DNA of 33,875 bases from a virus, in the IMG/VR virus record IMGVR_UViG_3300050133_000054, positions 1-33,875 of that record. One strand, 5' to 3'. This document shows, in pieces, positions 1 to 7,214 of the stretch; the stretch's first letter is position 1; each line of letters begins with the position of its first letter. The position numbers were made by a program, and so were the translations under genes. The notes under the pieces are model-generated. The model saw nothing but the letters and a program-made list of their open reading frames with translations. It was not told the DNA's origin and did not search any database.

Positions 1-54
1 CATTTTTTAAACGGCGGTAGGGATAACGGTCATACAATCGTTGACAAATAGCGA

Positions 55-90
55 TTTCGACACCCCCTACCCCACCAACCGCGCCATTGT
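55..90. other. GC-rich island, candidate cos/packaging region
   Basis: A short C-rich tract (for example CCCCCTACCCCACC at about 63-76) stands out in very AT-rich flanks. It lies downstream of a phage HNH gene, where the small terminase subunit would be expected just beyond the window. In many cos phages of Gram-positive hosts the HNH gene, the cos site and terS are adjacent. That position is the only argument; no terminase sequence is visible and no cleavage site can be read directly. Confidence 0.25.
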
Positions 91-117
91 ATCATTTCTA
101 TAACACTTTAACACACT

Positions 118-146
118 AACGCAGTACCTTGGTAACGCAGTACCTT
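118..146. repeat. Two direct copies of AACGCAGTACCTT, 16-bp period
   Basis: The 13-mer AACGCAGTACCTT occurs at 118-130 and 134-146. It sits in the gene-free stretch between the HNH gene and the left edge. It could be a binding site for terminase or a regulator; nothing in the sequence decides this. Confidence 0.6.
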
Positions 147-180
147 AATACAGTCCCTAAATATTAATTTAAAAATAAAA

Positions 181-295
181 CTATACTTATTTATCTATAC
201 TTATTTATATCTATACTTAATTGATACATAGTTATTATGTATATAGTTATTTGTTATATAGTTATTATGTCTATACTTATTTGACTATACTTATT
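181..295. repeat. AT-rich iteron-like cluster (CTATACTTA x5)
   Basis: CTATACTTA begins at 181, 195, 211, 271 and 285, usually followed by TTT or TT. A second unit, ATAGTTATTATGT, occurs at 228-240 and 258-270, exactly 30 bp apart. No credible ORF covers 1-452, so this stretch is noncoding except possibly for the start of a leftward gene at the very edge. The arrangement is like an iteron array or operator cluster next to a packaging or replication site; its function is unknown. Confidence 0.6.
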
Positions 296-452
296 CACTG
301 TATATATATACACTATCTACATAGTTATATACATTAGAATATATCATCACTATCGTTCATATAACCATTGATTGGAATACATATCCAATATAACAACATC
401 ATCCATAAGTCAGTTATAACGTTGATTAATAGATCATATAAGAAGTATAATA

Positions 453-803
453 TCATCGCCCAAAACCTCCATCACACGTCGATGTCTTGATATCATGACA
501 GTGTTTACATAATGCTTGATGATTGTTACTATCCCAGAATAATATAGTATTACCTTTGTGAGCAATCACATGATCAACTACAGTTGCAAGTGTAGTTATA
601 CCATGTTTAAGACACTCGACACATAGTGGATTGTTACGTAGATATATGAGTCTATACTTACGCCAGTTCGCATTATATCCGCGATCTCCTGCGTTGTCTC
701 TATAACTGTCTTTAACTTTCTTATGTTTATCACAATATGATCCGACTGATATTAGTTCGCCACAATGCGGATGTAAACATTGTCTCATACTTCTTTTAGG
801 CAT
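453..803 (-). CDS. HNH endonuclease, phage packaging-associated type
   Basis: A 116-aa HNH nuclease. Zinc-binding cysteines frame the fold: C9, C14, C24 and H27 near the N-terminus, then the C61/C64 pair, the DH dyad (D77-H78), N94 and the C99-x2-C102-H103 knuckle. HNH proteins of this size commonly sit beside the terminase small subunit and help cos cleavage or packaging, and in this operon it is the last gene before the left edge. I chose the ATG at 803 because AAAAGAGG lies 9 nt upstream; an in-frame start at 842 would begin inside a transcription terminator. That terminator means the gene probably has its own promoter or depends on read-through. The nuclease call is firm; the packaging role is inferred from position and family. 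Confidence 0.85.
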   Translation of the reverse strand: MPKRSMRQCLHPHCGELISVGSYCDKHKKVKDSYRDNAGDRGYNANWRKYRLIYLRNNPLCVECLKHGITTLATVVDHVIAHKGNTILFWDSNNHQALCKHCHDIKTSTCDGGFGR

Positions 804-823
804 AATACAAAACCTCTTTTCAG

Positions 824-860
824 AATAAAAAAAGACTCGCATTATTTTGACAAGCGAGTC
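824..860 (-). terminator. Rho-independent terminator upstream of the HNH gene
   Basis: The stem GACTCGC/GCGAGTC (854-860 with 834-840) is followed on the minus strand by a run of seven T and further AT. It would end transcripts arriving from the accessory operon (1006 and rightward) before the HNH gene. Confidence 0.8.
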
Positions 861-1005
861 TATACGTGGATAACATAAAGAATAAAAAGAGTGAATAAAT
901 AAAATCTACTCTCTAATAATAACATATTAAAAAGAATAAAACTGTGCGAAAACTGTGCAATATCTGTGTAATTTATGGCCGTTTGGGATTATATGGAATT
1001 TATGA

Positions 1006-1311
1006 TTAATGTTCACCTCTTATATGCAATTTATCGCTATATGTCCAGCCACGATCCAGCAGTTTCATATTATGAGTATAAACTGCATTATGTAAGTCTA
1101 TACCATCATTTTTAAATTTATTTAATAATCCAATAATAACTTGCTGAGTATCGAACGCCTCTTCTAAAATATGATTAATATTATTTTCATTAATTGCGTC
1201 CAAAAGTTCGCCTGCCTCTTCCTGAAATTTATCGAATATATCCGAAAGTGTTTCGTCGCTTTTTCTTGTTTCTGTTATCATATTTGTATCTAAAACTAAA
1301 AATGTAAACAT
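1006..1311 (-). CDS. MazG-like nucleotide pyrophosphohydrolase-related protein
   Basis: A 101-aa, mostly alpha-helical protein. It carries an EEAGELLDAI segment and then an EEAFD segment about 20 residues later, matching the EExxE...ExxD metal-binding pattern of all-alpha NTP pyrophosphohydrolases (MazG/dUTPase-like). Phage members hydrolyse nucleotides, may cleanse the pool or act on alarmones, and are common in accessory regions. AAGGAGGT lies 6-7 nt upstream of the ATG at 1311, so the start is secure. It is the last gene of the accessory operon before the terminator at 824-860. The fold is likely; the substrate cannot be read from the sequence. Confidence 0.6.
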   Translation of the reverse strand: MFTFLVLDTNMITETRKSDETLSDIFDKFQEEAGELLDAINENNINHILEEAFDTQQVIIGLLNKFKNDGIDLHNAVYTHNMKLLDRGWTYSDKLHIRGEH

Positions 1312-1352
1312 GTTATTACCTCCTTTATTAAATCTTAATTTTGAAAGCCGAA

Positions 1353-2111
1353 TTAACTCACTAATCTTGAATTAGTAATATCTACTGCTTTTTGTCCTAT
1401 ATCACAACCAATATAATTTCTTTTAAGTTCTTTTGATTTTATGATAAAACCTCCACTACCTATGAAGAAATCTGCACATAAATCTCCTTCTATACTACTA
1501 GCCTTAATTATTCTGTCCATAAGTTGTAATGGCTTTTGTGTTTTATATCCTGTATATTCTTTGTTTGCTGGATTTGCTATACATTTAATATCTGTCCACC
1601 AATCAGTCATTGGAGTTCCTATAAGCAAATTGCTTGACTTGTCTTTACCCTTATGTTTACTCAAAAATCTCTTTGCTGTATTGTCGTTATAAGGTTGATA
1701 TTGAGTGTTAAATTTGAAATTATTAGTTTTGCTGTAAAATAATATATCGTCATGTTTTTTATTAAATTGCTTTTTAGTAACTCCACCACCGTTATAGCAC
1801 CAAACAATATCATTTCTAAAATTCTTAATTCCAAAAATATTATCCATTTCTACTTTTAAATAATGAACTAACCTATAATCACATTGCAAATAAATGCTTC
1901 CAGTATCTTTTAATGTTCTTCTCATCTCTAATAATCTTGGTTTATACCAACTCATAGCTTCTTGAGGGGTACCTAAATTGTCATCATAATCTTTGAATTT
2001 TTTTCCCGTATTATATAAAATATCTGAATAAATAAGATTAATATAATCATTTGGAATTTGTTTCAAGTATTCTAAATTATCCATGCAAACTACTTTATTT
2101 ATCTCTAACAT
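1353..2111 (-). CDS. DNA methyltransferase (beta-class N6-adenine/N4-cytosine type), atypical motif IV
   Basis: A 252-aa amino-methyltransferase. Motif IV comes first (S29-D30-I31-L32-Y33 followed by NTG), and the SAM-binding motif I (DFFIGSGGF) lies near the C-terminus, the beta-class order also seen in type III Mod subunits. The usual (D/N/S)PP(Y/F) core is changed to DILY, so either the family tolerates this or activity is altered. The start is the ATG at 2111, which overlaps the TGA of the 47-aa gene upstream (TGATG), suggesting coupled translation; a TTG one codon earlier is less likely. No cognate restriction enzyme is visible, which suits an orphan phage methylase protecting against host restriction or regulating phage genes. 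Confidence 0.8.
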   Translation of the reverse strand: MLEINKVVCMDNLEYLKQIPNDYINLIYSDILYNTGKKFKDYDDNLGTPQEAMSWYKPRLLEMRRTLKDTGSIYLQCDYRLVHYLKVEMDNIFGIKNFRNDIVWCYNGGGVTKKQFNKKHDDILFYSKTNNFKFNTQYQPYNDNTAKRFLSKHKGKDKSSNLLIGTPMTDWWTDIKCIANPANKEYTGYKTQKPLQLMDRIIKASSIEGDLCADFFIGSGGFIIKSKELKRNYIGCDIGQKAVDITNSRLVS

Positions 2112-2254
2112 CAATTTTTCTTAGAGTTTACAAATTTATCTATTGTTGCATCTTGTCTTTGAATTACTGCGATTGCTAATAAGCATAGTTCTGACATTCT
2201 ACCTTCGTATCTGTCTGATGTTTCATATAGTTCTTTTATTAATCTTTCATTCAT
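2111..2254 (-). CDS. Small 47-aa protein coupled to the methyltransferase
   Basis: Starts at an ATG preceded by GAAAGGGG and ends in a TGA that shares one base with the ATG of the methyltransferase gene. The protein begins MNERLIKELYETSDRY and is predicted to be largely helical, with no membrane segment or cysteine motif. I do not recognise the family. The overlap suggests it is translated to feed ribosomes into the methylase gene, or that the two products act together. Confidence 0.6.
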   Translation of the reverse strand: MNERLIKELYETSDRYEGRMSELCLLAIAVIQRQDATIDKFVNSKKN

Positions 2255-2427
2255 AATGTTTCCCCTTTCACTTGTTTCGGCTTTTTCTCAAAATCCTAAA
2301 TTATAGCGACTTCGCCAGTAAAAAAAGCGGCCAGTCCGAAGTTTTCGATATATTTGTCAAGCTGCATAGTTACAAAATAAGGCGTTACATTTATTACATC
2401 GCCTGAGACGATTCTATTATTTTCACC

Positions 2428-2799
2428 TTATCCCCTGCGCTCATCCGAATCTATTGCAAGTCGTAAGCGTCCTGACGCCTGGAATGTCTTTTTAAATTCA
2501 ATTAGTTTATTTTGGACAATCATAGCTTTTACATAATTATGATAAGCATTGACAGCATGATTTGAGTCGCTGCGTGGTATACATTGCATTATTCGAGGGC
2601 TGTCCACCTCTTGCTTGCTCCACTCTCTTTTTGCCGTGAATGGCGCAGGCCCTGGCTTTTTATGTGGTAGTTTCAATAACATAGCGTGAATGCTGATCGT
2701 TCGACTTGTCTTATGTAATGCGATTCCGAGTGATATATTCCCCATTTTTGTCCAATTTTCTTTTAAAAATTCCGTGTCTAAAGTTGTCCACATCGGCAT
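2428..2799 (-). CDS. Hypothetical protein with N-terminal helix-turn-helix-like segment
   Basis: A 123-aa basic protein. The N-terminus (MPMWTTLDTEFLKENW, then helices ending around residue 45) resembles the Trp-containing Myb/GcrA-type helix-turn-helix found in small phage proteins; the proline-rich linker KKPGPAP follows. The rest is not recognised. AAAGGGG lies 8 nt before the ATG at 2799, so that start is preferred to an in-frame TTG at 2817. It is possibly a DNA-binding regulator, with modest confidence in that role. Confidence 0.55.
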   Translation of the reverse strand: MPMWTTLDTEFLKENWTKMGNISLGIALHKTSRTISIHAMLLKLPHKKPGPAPFTAKREWSKQEVDSPRIMQCIPRSDSNHAVNAYHNYVKAMIVQNKLIEFKKTFQASGRLRLAIDSDERRG

Positions 2800-2853
2800 A
2801 TTTTTAACCCCTTTCAATTTTTCAATTAGGTCGTCTTATATTTGAAAGCCGAC

Positions 2854-3012
2854 TTATTGTTCTTTCTTTGCAACAAGACTATAATTAGTAAGTTTTTCTT
2901 CTAATTCATTTCTAATATTGCCCGTAAGTGCTTTGTTAGTAAGTCTTAGAGATAATATAATCTCGTCTAATTCTACCCAATCTAAAGGCACGTATATTTT
3001 ATTGTAGTACAT
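2854..3012 (-). CDS. Small 52-aa hypothetical protein
   Basis: ATG at 3012 with AAAGGGGA upstream. The product begins MYYNKIYVPLDWVELDEI and is charged and helical, without membrane segments. It is flanked on both sides by the recurring junction sequences of this region (the TCGGCTT motif after its stop, the 44-bp repeat before its start). No family recognised. Confidence 0.6.
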   Translation of the reverse strand: MYYNKIYVPLDWVELDEIILSLRLTNKALTGNIRNELEEKLTNYSLVAKKEQ

Positions 3013-3030
3013 AAAATTCCCCTTTCAATG

Positions 3031-3074
3031 TTTCGCCTTTTTCTCATAAGCCATTTTGTGACATTTATTTACAA
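3031..3074. repeat. 44-bp intergenic junction repeat, copy 1
   Basis: Matches 4099-4142 at 39 of 44 positions by direct reading, including the shared core CATTTTGTGACAT. On the minus strand it covers the end of one gene (TGTAAATAAATGTCA) and the leader of the next. A shorter third version, GACATTTATTTACAA, is at 3274-3288. Confidence 0.75.
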
Positions 3075-3223
3075 GTAGTTATTAAGTAACTTAATAAATT
3101 TGCCCTAAACTTACGCATCTCGTCACTTTCTCCAACACAAGTAATATCTAGTAATTTAATTAATCTACGTGCTTCTCTTTCTTGAAGTTCTATTTTAATT
3201 GTTTTATCAATTCTCACTTCCAT
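3065..3223 (-). CDS. Small 52-aa hypothetical protein
   Basis: The start is the ATG at 3223, because GGGAGGT lies 4-5 nt upstream; a longer frame starting at 3295 has no such site and would overlap the end of the neighbouring gene. The protein begins MEVRIDKTIKIELQEREA, is strongly charged and probably helical. The last codons lie inside the 44-bp junction repeat. Function unknown. Confidence 0.6.
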   Translation of the reverse strand: MEVRIDKTIKIELQEREARRLIKLLDITCVGESDEMRKFRANLLSYLITTCK

Positions 3224-3278
3224 AGTTACCTCCCATATTTTTACATCTAAATTGTTTTTGTAATCCCTACCATGACAT

Positions 3279-3536
3279 TTATTTACAATTATCATATATA
3301 TTGCAATCAGTACATTGTTTTGTAACTCCTAATTTGCACTTACTACAAGCTAATTTATATTCCTTTTCTTCTTTTTCTAATTTAATTGCTTCTGAATCAG
3401 TTTCTATACTGGCTTTAGTTTCGTATGCTTTATCATCAGCTATACTGTCTATAAGCATTGTTATAGCTATTATTTTAAATCTTCGTGAAAGTCCGAATAA
3501 TTCTTTTACTTTATAATCTAATATTTGCTTTTCCAT
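3279..3536 (-). CDS. Small protein with C-terminal four-cysteine zinc-finger-like motif
   Basis: An 85-aa protein with AAGGAGGAG just before its ATG. The first 45 residues are helical and charged. The C-terminus has CSKCKLG...CTDCNIYDNC, two CxxC-type knuckles that probably bind zinc. Such small knuckle proteins in phages are usually nucleic-acid or protein adaptors. Its stop lies in a copy of the junction sequence TGTAAATAAATGTCA. The zinc-binding reading is inferred from the cysteines alone. Confidence 0.6.
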   Translation of the reverse strand: MEKQILDYKVKELFGLSRRFKIIAITMLIDSIADDKAYETKASIETDSEAIKLEKEEKEYKLACSKCKLGVTKQCTDCNIYDNCK

Positions 3537-3548
3537 ATTTTCTCCTCC

Positions 3549-3773
3549 TTAAGTTTTTCTTATACTGGTACACCCATTATTAATAGCTTTTATATAACTC
3601 TTTTTTATATTATTTTTAGATTTACACACTTCAATTAATGCAAATGTCAAACCACTTACAACGTTCATTTTACTATCGTTTGCCATATCAATAGTTGTTC
3701 TAAATGTATTATCTGTTTGATATAGTTCTAATAAATCATCATCATTAAAAACAAAACTTCTAATATCATTCAT
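3549..3773 (-). CDS. Small 74-aa hypothetical protein
   Basis: ATG preceded by GAAAGGAGA, so translation is likely. The product starts MNDIRSFVFNDDDLLELY and ends in a basic segment. No motif recognised. It lies 12 bp downstream of nothing but its neighbour's ribosome binding site, so it belongs to the same operon. Confidence 0.55.
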   Translation of the reverse strand: MNDIRSFVFNDDDLLELYQTDNTFRTTIDMANDSKMNVVSGLTFALIEVCKSKNNIKKSYIKAINNGCTSIRKT

Positions 3774-3832
3774 ACTTTCTCCTTTCTATTGGTAAATATT
3801 TACATTAGTATTATTTTTGTAAGCCGAACTAA

Positions 3833-4078
3833 CTACTTTAAATACTCAATTATTCTTTTGATGCTTTCAACTCTATAAGGCAAACAATTATCCTCCCAAT
3901 TTGTACGATATTCTTTTTCTAATTCACTCATTGTTTTAGTTAAATACATTATTGCTATAGCCATATCACTATGGTCATAGGTTTTATCATTTTTATGAAT
4001 TTGTATATAAATTTCTTGAACTACTACACCACCTATAACAAAACCAATAAACCAACATAAAATATATATCCAATACAT
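3833..4078 (-). CDS. Small membrane-anchored protein
   Basis: An 81-aa protein with AAAGGAGA before the ATG. Residues 3-22 (YWIYILCWFIGFVIGGVVVQ) form one transmembrane helix at the extreme N-terminus; the remaining 55 residues are charged and helical and would face the cytoplasm or the outside. Small anchored proteins in phage accessory regions often act in superinfection exclusion, but nothing here proves it. Confidence 0.6.
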   Translation of the reverse strand: MYWIYILCWFIGFVIGGVVVQEIYIQIHKNDKTYDHSDMAIAIMYLTKTMSELEKEYRTNWEDNCLPYRVESIKRIIEYLK

Positions 4079-4098
4079 AACATTTTCTCCTTTACTTG

Positions 4099-4142
4099 TT
4101 TCGCCTTATCTTCATAAGACATTTTGTGACATATATTTACAA
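4099..4142. repeat. 44-bp intergenic junction repeat, copy 2
   Basis: Second copy of the sequence at 3031-3074, again placed between two genes in the same orientation. It separates the radical SAM gene from the membrane-anchored gene. Confidence 0.75.
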
Positions 4143-4145
4143 TTA

Positions 4146-5123
4146 TTACGCAACTAATTTGATATTTTCTTTATAAATTCTTAAACTCTCGCTGATACGC
4201 TCATTATTGATATGTCTTTTATATAAAAATGTTTCAAAATCTATCTTTTTAAAGAAACTAGGTTGGTTACAGTAAGCTGCGTAGTCAATGTAAAAGTTTT
4301 TATTAATACTATCCCAACAATTAATATCTCGCATTACATAGGGTAAGCAGTGATTACTACGACACCATTCAACTCTTTCTATTAGCTGTGATATTTCCAT
4401 ATCTTTATTTTGATAAACATAAAATTTTAATTGCCAATCTTTCTGGATATACATTTTAATAATTTTCAATTTTGCTTCAAGTAATGGCTTGTATTTAATA
4501 TCATCAAACGCAAATATATAATTACCATCATAATTTAACTGTGATAAAAGACTTGCATTTTTATTATTTATTAATCTAAAATCTAAGCCTTGATTGAAGT
4601 CACACCTTATATTCCTATCTATCAAGTATTGGAATACTTCACAATGTTTACTATATGCAAGAATATTATTATCAAAGAATTTAACTTTTTTATGTTTTAT
4701 GATTGACTCTACTGTATTATAAAATTTCAACTTACCTTCAAACTTTGGAACCTTACAAAAATAACAATTCCTTATGCAACCTCTTGTAATAAAACCGTAA
4801 CTTGTATCTTCATCCTCATAATAAAAAGGATCTGTTTTTTCTATTGCTTCAGATAACTTTATATCTGGATTTTTGGAACCAATACCGGCAATTATTACAT
4901 CATCACAATTTATTACTCTGTACTTTTCCTTATTTACATCAAAAATGTTACTGACATAAACTCGATCGTAATCACTACCATCAATTACCTTATATTTTTT
5001 ACTCGGATAACCTTTGAATTTTAAATCTATCATAGAAACATCATTTTCATTTTTATAGAAGTTATATATTCTACGGATAGCAATATTAAACTTTGAGTCT
5101 ACATTTACTAATAACATTTTCAT
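4146..5123 (-). CDS. Radical SAM protein
   Basis: A 325-aa protein with the radical SAM [4Fe-4S] signature CxxxCxxC at C116-C120-C123 (RGCIRNCYFCKVPKFEG). About 110 residues precede it, recalling the reduced cobalamin-binding-like domain in front of many B12-type or MiaB-like radical SAM enzymes, but no clear B12 motif (DxHxxG) is visible. The enzyme would cleave SAM to a 5'-deoxyadenosyl radical; its substrate is unknown. It sits between two DNA methyltransferases, so modification of nucleic acid or a nucleotide is a reasonable idea, as is anti-defence; both are inference. AGGGGG precedes the ATG at 5123; an adjacent in-frame TTG at 5126 is less likely. Confidence 0.8.
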   Translation of the reverse strand: MKMLLVNVDSKFNIAIRRIYNFYKNENDVSMIDLKFKGYPSKKYKVIDGSDYDRVYVSNIFDVNKEKYRVINCDDVIIAGIGSKNPDIKLSEAIEKTDPFYYEDEDTSYGFITRGCIRNCYFCKVPKFEGKLKFYNTVESIIKHKKVKFFDNNILAYSKHCEVFQYLIDRNIRCDFNQGLDFRLINNKNASLLSQLNYDGNYIFAFDDIKYKPLLEAKLKIIKMYIQKDWQLKFYVYQNKDMEISQLIERVEWCRSNHCLPYVMRDINCWDSINKNFYIDYAAYCNQPSFFKKIDFETFLYKRHINNERISESLRIYKENIKLVA

Positions 5124-5214
5124 CAAATTTCCCCCTATTTAATATTTTAATGGTAAATATTTACATTCGTATTTTAGTCAAAAGCCGACCTAACTTACAT
5201 TTATTCTAAATTAA

Positions 5215-5958
5215 CTAACTCGCTTCATTTTCAATATTTCTATTAACTGCAATATTGAAGTATTTCTCATCTTTTTCTATTGCTATATAATTCCTGTTAA
5301 TTGTTTCAGCAACTTTTATAGTTCCACTACCACAGCAGTTGTCTAAAACTGTTTCATTTTCATTGGTATACGTTGAAATGAGGTATTTGTACAGATTTTT
5401 TGGCTTTTCCGTTGGGTGAAGCTTTTCTCTATCTCTTTTAAAATACTGTATTGTTACTGGGTATCTGCCACAATATTCAGACTTAGCAGGTTCTACAAAG
5501 TTACAAAGGTAATCAACTGATTTTGATATGTTACCACTTCTCTTAACTTTTCTAATTTCATCACCTACCATTTGAGGATTATATGTTGGAGGTTTCTTAT
5601 AAAATACTAATATATTTTCATGGTTTCTCAATGGCATTCTCTTAGCATTTAAAAATCCCGTTCCTTGTTCTTTTTCCCAAATCCATTCATATTTAAACTG
5701 GTCATAATTACACGCTATAAGCTGGCTGGCAAAAGGTTGCATTGCAAATAATACAATAGCACCATTTTCTTTTATAACTCTCCTATACTGCTTAAACAAT
5801 GCTTCTAAATCTATTTCGTTATCCCAATTATTCCATGTTATTTTTCTTTTTTTAGTTGTATATGGTAAATCACAAAGTATCATATCTATAGTTCCAGTTT
5901 CTATTTGTTGCATTAATTCTAAGCAATCCCCTAAATAAATTGTATTTAGTTCTAACAT
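5215..5958 (-). CDS. DNA methyltransferase, beta-class, motif IV DLPY
   Basis: A 247-aa amino-methyltransferase. D30-L31-P32-Y33 is the catalytic motif IV, HPTEKP lies in the second half, and VLDNCCGSGT near the C-terminus is the SAM-binding motif I. It is the common phage adenine or N4-cytosine methylase architecture and, unlike the copy at 1353-2111, has an intact motif IV. It lacks a partner nuclease. AGGGGG lies 8 nt before the ATG. Two different orphan methylases in one element suggest protection against more than one restriction specificity, or epigenetic control of the phage's own promoters. Confidence 0.88.
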   Translation of the reverse strand: MLELNTIYLGDCLELMQQIETGTIDMILCDLPYTTKKRKITWNNWDNEIDLEALFKQYRRVIKENGAIVLFAMQPFASQLIACNYDQFKYEWIWEKEQGTGFLNAKRMPLRNHENILVFYKKPPTYNPQMVGDEIRKVKRSGNISKSVDYLCNFVEPAKSEYCGRYPVTIQYFKRDREKLHPTEKPKNLYKYLISTYTNENETVLDNCCGSGTIKVAETINRNYIAIEKDEKYFNIAVNRNIENEAS

Positions 5959-6031
5959 AAATTCCCCCTATTTATTATTAACTGTTAATATTTGTATTGT
6001 TACGGATTTTTATCATAAGCCTTACTAATAA

Positions 6032-6541
6032 TTACATATTAAAATGTTTATAAAATTGATCTAAAATATCTTTTAAAATCCTGAGTGCGTCTTTGTTATA
6101 TCGGCGCAGGCCATCCGAAGTAATATATTCTCTATGTTTGCAAAATGTATCATTGAAATTTCTTTCAATTTCTCGCCAGGTCCAAGTCTTTTGAAAATAT
6201 TTCAAATCTATAATGAAGCGCTGCTCACCACTTAAACATTTATAAGCGAGCTCAATTTGTTCACATTCAAGTTGTTTTAAAAATATTCGGCTCTCATCGT
6301 CCTGGATCCACTGTTTGACTTGATCCTCATTAACTAACGACTTAATAACTAACCTCTCGACCGGAGACGCTGAGCTCATCGGAGCCCGAGGCATTCCGAG
6401 CGTACTTGCTGGGCTATCAATGAACCGCCACAACTCGCCCTTATTAAGTACGTCCTGCCATGTAGATATTCTTTGATTTGTTGTTTCAACTTCGGCTTTC
6501 ATTTTTTTATATAATCTCAGGCGCTCTTCTATATTAACCAC
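6032..6541 (-). CDS. ArpU/RinA-type phage late transcription regulator (sigma-70 region 4-like)
   Basis: A 169-aa protein. Its second half (LSGEQRFIIDLKYF, TWREIERNF, then DGLRRYNKDALRIL) matches the sigma-factor region-4-like helix-turn-helix of ArpU/RinA family regulators, which sit near the end of the early operon and activate late genes in many Firmicute phages. The start is GTG at 6541 with GGAGG 9 nt upstream, overlapping the end of the VRR-NUC gene by 8 bp, so the two are probably translationally coupled. The regulator role follows from the fold and place in the genome; the target promoters are not identified. Confidence 0.65.
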   Translation of the reverse strand: MVNIEERLRLYKKMKAEVETTNQRISTWQDVLNKGELWRFIDSPASTLGMPRAPMSSASPVERLVIKSLVNEDQVKQWIQDDESRIFLKQLECEQIELAYKCLSGEQRFIIDLKYFQKTWTWREIERNFNDTFCKHREYITSDGLRRYNKDALRILKDILDQFYKHFNM

Positions 6542-6869
6542 GTTTGAATACCTCCAAATTTAAAATTGTTTGAACCTCTTCGACCGAGTGGACCACAAAG
6601 GCATAACCCCCGGCAGCTCTTATTTTCTCTATTGCCCTACATTGTAAATTTGTGACTTTTCCACCTTTGGGCCTCTTAACCTCGAAGGCTATAAAATTCC
6701 CCCTGAAAATTGTTATTATATCCGGAATGCCCGCGGTGCCGTACATTCCGCCGTGCTCTTTCCATAAAAACATTTCTCCTAACTTTTTGTATTTCTCTAA
6801 ATAAGTAAATATTTTATTAGTAACTATACTTTCGGTAGGATTTGGTTCAATCGCTATTCTATTTGACAT
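6534..6869 (-). CDS. VRR-NUC domain nuclease
   Basis: A 111-aa stand-alone VRR-NUC protein of the PD-(D/E)XK superfamily. The core KEHGGMYGTAGIPDIITIF and FIAFEVKRPKGGKVT gives the GxPD and ExK catalytic residues, followed by the QxxxIxxixxaGG helix usual in this family. Phage copies are thought to be structure-specific nucleases acting in replication or recombination. AAGGGG lies about 11 nt before the ATG. It is downstream of the primase-helicase across a 345-bp noncoding gap rich in GTTAC repeats. Confidence 0.88.
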   Translation of the reverse strand: MSNRIAIEPNPTESIVTNKIFTYLEKYKKLGEMFLWKEHGGMYGTAGIPDIITIFRGNFIAFEVKRPKGGKVTNLQCRAIEKIRAAGGYAFVVHSVEEVQTILNLEVFKRG

Positions 6870-7214
6870 TTTATATACAACCCCTTTACAACCTAATTTT
6901 TAACATTTATATACTTATTTGTATATTCTGGGTGTAAAATATCGTAAATTATCTAATTTTGTTACCTAAATTAAAAATGAGTTACCCATTTCATAAAACC
7001 CTGTACGCCAGTTATAGCACCGTCTACAACCTATTGTTAACCGTGTTACCCTTTTTGAAAAACACACACCAATATTATATACAACAGTAACAACCTTAAC
7101 TTTGTTGTTGTTGCTCTTGCTATAACCTATATAAATATAGGTAACTTGGGTAACATATCTATATAGGAGGTATGGAACCCAGTGACTGTCTAATTTGTAG
7201 CCGTTACCTATATT
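6870..7214. repeat. Noncoding region with many GTTAC/GTAAC repeats, possible lytic origin
   Basis: No credible ORF lies here. GTTAC or its complement GTAAC, mostly with extra G or C, appears at about 6961, 6981, 7044, 7087, 7141, 7150, 7203 and then inside the end of the primase gene at 7226, 7236 and 7247. The units at 7225-7243 form a hairpin (GTGTTAC, 5-base loop, GTAACAC). Clustering just after the primase-helicase gene is typical of phage replication origins, but regulator sites are equally possible. Confidence 0.4.

Noticed and set aside
1-60. A small terminase gene start at the left edge
   Set aside because: An ATG lies at 1-3 on the minus strand, but no ribosome binding site precedes it and no coding sequence is available to judge.
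804-842. An earlier start for the HNH gene
   Set aside because: It lies within the terminator stem; the ATG at 803 has a well-spaced ribosome binding site.
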